Shown here: positions 41,763 to 42,036 of the stretch, one piece after another
Numbering within the stretch: the first letter of the stretch is position 1
Layout: each line of letters begins with the position of its first letter
Assembly (NCBI GenBank): GCA_018401735.1
Contig: JAGYKI010000024.1
Location: 1-42,036 of the forward strand
DNA from: Schleiferiaceae bacterium
Lineage (GTDB): Bacteria > Bacteroidota > Bacteroidia > Flavobacteriales > Schleiferiaceae
Reading direction: 5' to 3'
Length of the DNA: 42,036 nt
Made by a program: the position numbers and the translations under genes
Notes under the pieces: generated by a model
Databases searched by the model: none
Told to the model about the DNA's origin: nothing
The model's input: only the letters and a program-made list of their open reading frames with translations

Positions 41763-42036
41763 TTAATTAGTTCCTAAAATGGGCTTTAAGCTAGCATAGG
41801 CATCTTGTACTTTTTCTACTCCCTGAAAGCTTAAATAAAGTTTGCCATTACGCTCCTTCATTTGTACTTGCTTTTGCGCTCCTAAAAAGGCTAGTACCTT
41901 ATTAAATTTGTCGCTTTGGAAATAGGGTGAATCTTGATCGGAAGTGAAGTAGCAGAGCAATCGACTTTGCTTCAGCACAATTTTTTCGAAACCAATTCTC
42001 TGACCTAATCTGCGTAAGCGCACCGAGTCTAATAAT
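41763..42036 (-). CDS. mfd: Transcription-repair coupling factor Mfd, C-terminal end (partial)
   Basis: The gene runs out of the window; only the last 91 codons are here. The frame is open across the window edge (LLDSVRLRRLGQRIGFEKIV), so the GTG inside it is not a start. The residues match the regulatory C-terminal domain 7 of Mfd, with the usual LRxLGxRxGFEKI and an ending ...YASLKPILGTN. Mfd removes RNA polymerase stalled at lesions and recruits UvrA. The helicase part must lie beyond 42036, which a longer sequence would confirm. Confidence 0.8.
   Translation of the reverse strand, partial: LLDSVRLRRLGQRIGFEKIVLKQSRLLCYFTSDQDSPYFQSDKFNKVLAFLGAQKQVQMKERNGKLYLSFQGVEKVQDAYASLKPILGTN

Overview
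The window looks like a chromosomal segment of a member of the Bacteroidota, most likely a marine Flavobacteriales relative; I cannot name the genus. The signs are several secreted proteins with C-terminal type IX secretion (T9SS) sorting domains, a CarboxypepD_reg-type TonB-dependent receptor, a Porin_10-like protein, Bacteroidota-type -7 promoter elements (TAnnTTTG), a Lacal_2735-like small protein, a tRNA-guanine transglycosylase without the usual zinc cysteines, and LytS/LytTR signalling pairs.

Layout. 1-1011: the end of an rRNA operon (23S 3' end, complete 5S, terminator), then a decayed 5S copy and otherwise empty DNA. 1012-5927: a T9SS cargo protein, a porin-like protein and an unknown exported protein. 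6032-8813: an exported amidotransferase-like protein and dnaB. 8867-12889: an accessory block with a lipoprotein, a secreted endonuclease I-type nuclease, a T9SS pseudogene split by a 260-bp inverted-repeat element, and a small exported protein. 13149-18185: accA, an LptF/LptG-type permease and tgt on the minus strand, divergent from a glycosyltransferase and rsmG. 18338-24335: a di-haem peroxidase lipoprotein, then an acyl-CoA reductase, PASTA protein, T9SS protein and rluD-like gene, all on the minus strand. 24381-28093: a ferredoxin, an unknown exported protein, a second copy of the 260-bp element, and serC-serA. 28219-29264: a Fic/HTH pair of the mobile mystery protein B/A type. 29557-36880: a signalling island with two convergent LytS/LytTR systems, one with a LiaF-like membrane protein and the other downstream of a TonB-dependent receptor. 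37051-42036: a Cys/Met-metabolism PLP enzyme, a YdeI-like protein, a T9SS protein, a lipoprotein and the 3' end of mfd.

Three observations stand out. First, a MITE-like element of about 260 bp has two near full-length copies and one truncated copy. One copy has an 8-bp target-site duplication that can be checked against the intact paralogue of the gene it interrupts. Second, both LytTR operons are preceded by direct repeats with a 21-bp period, each placed so that the second repeat starts exactly 39 bp before a -7-like element. This suggests matched LytTR operators. Third, a truncated 5S rRNA copy, in which one arm is replaced by a GC-rich palindrome, lies about 130 bp behind the real 5S gene. 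None of these was tested by database search; the calls come from reading the sequence.
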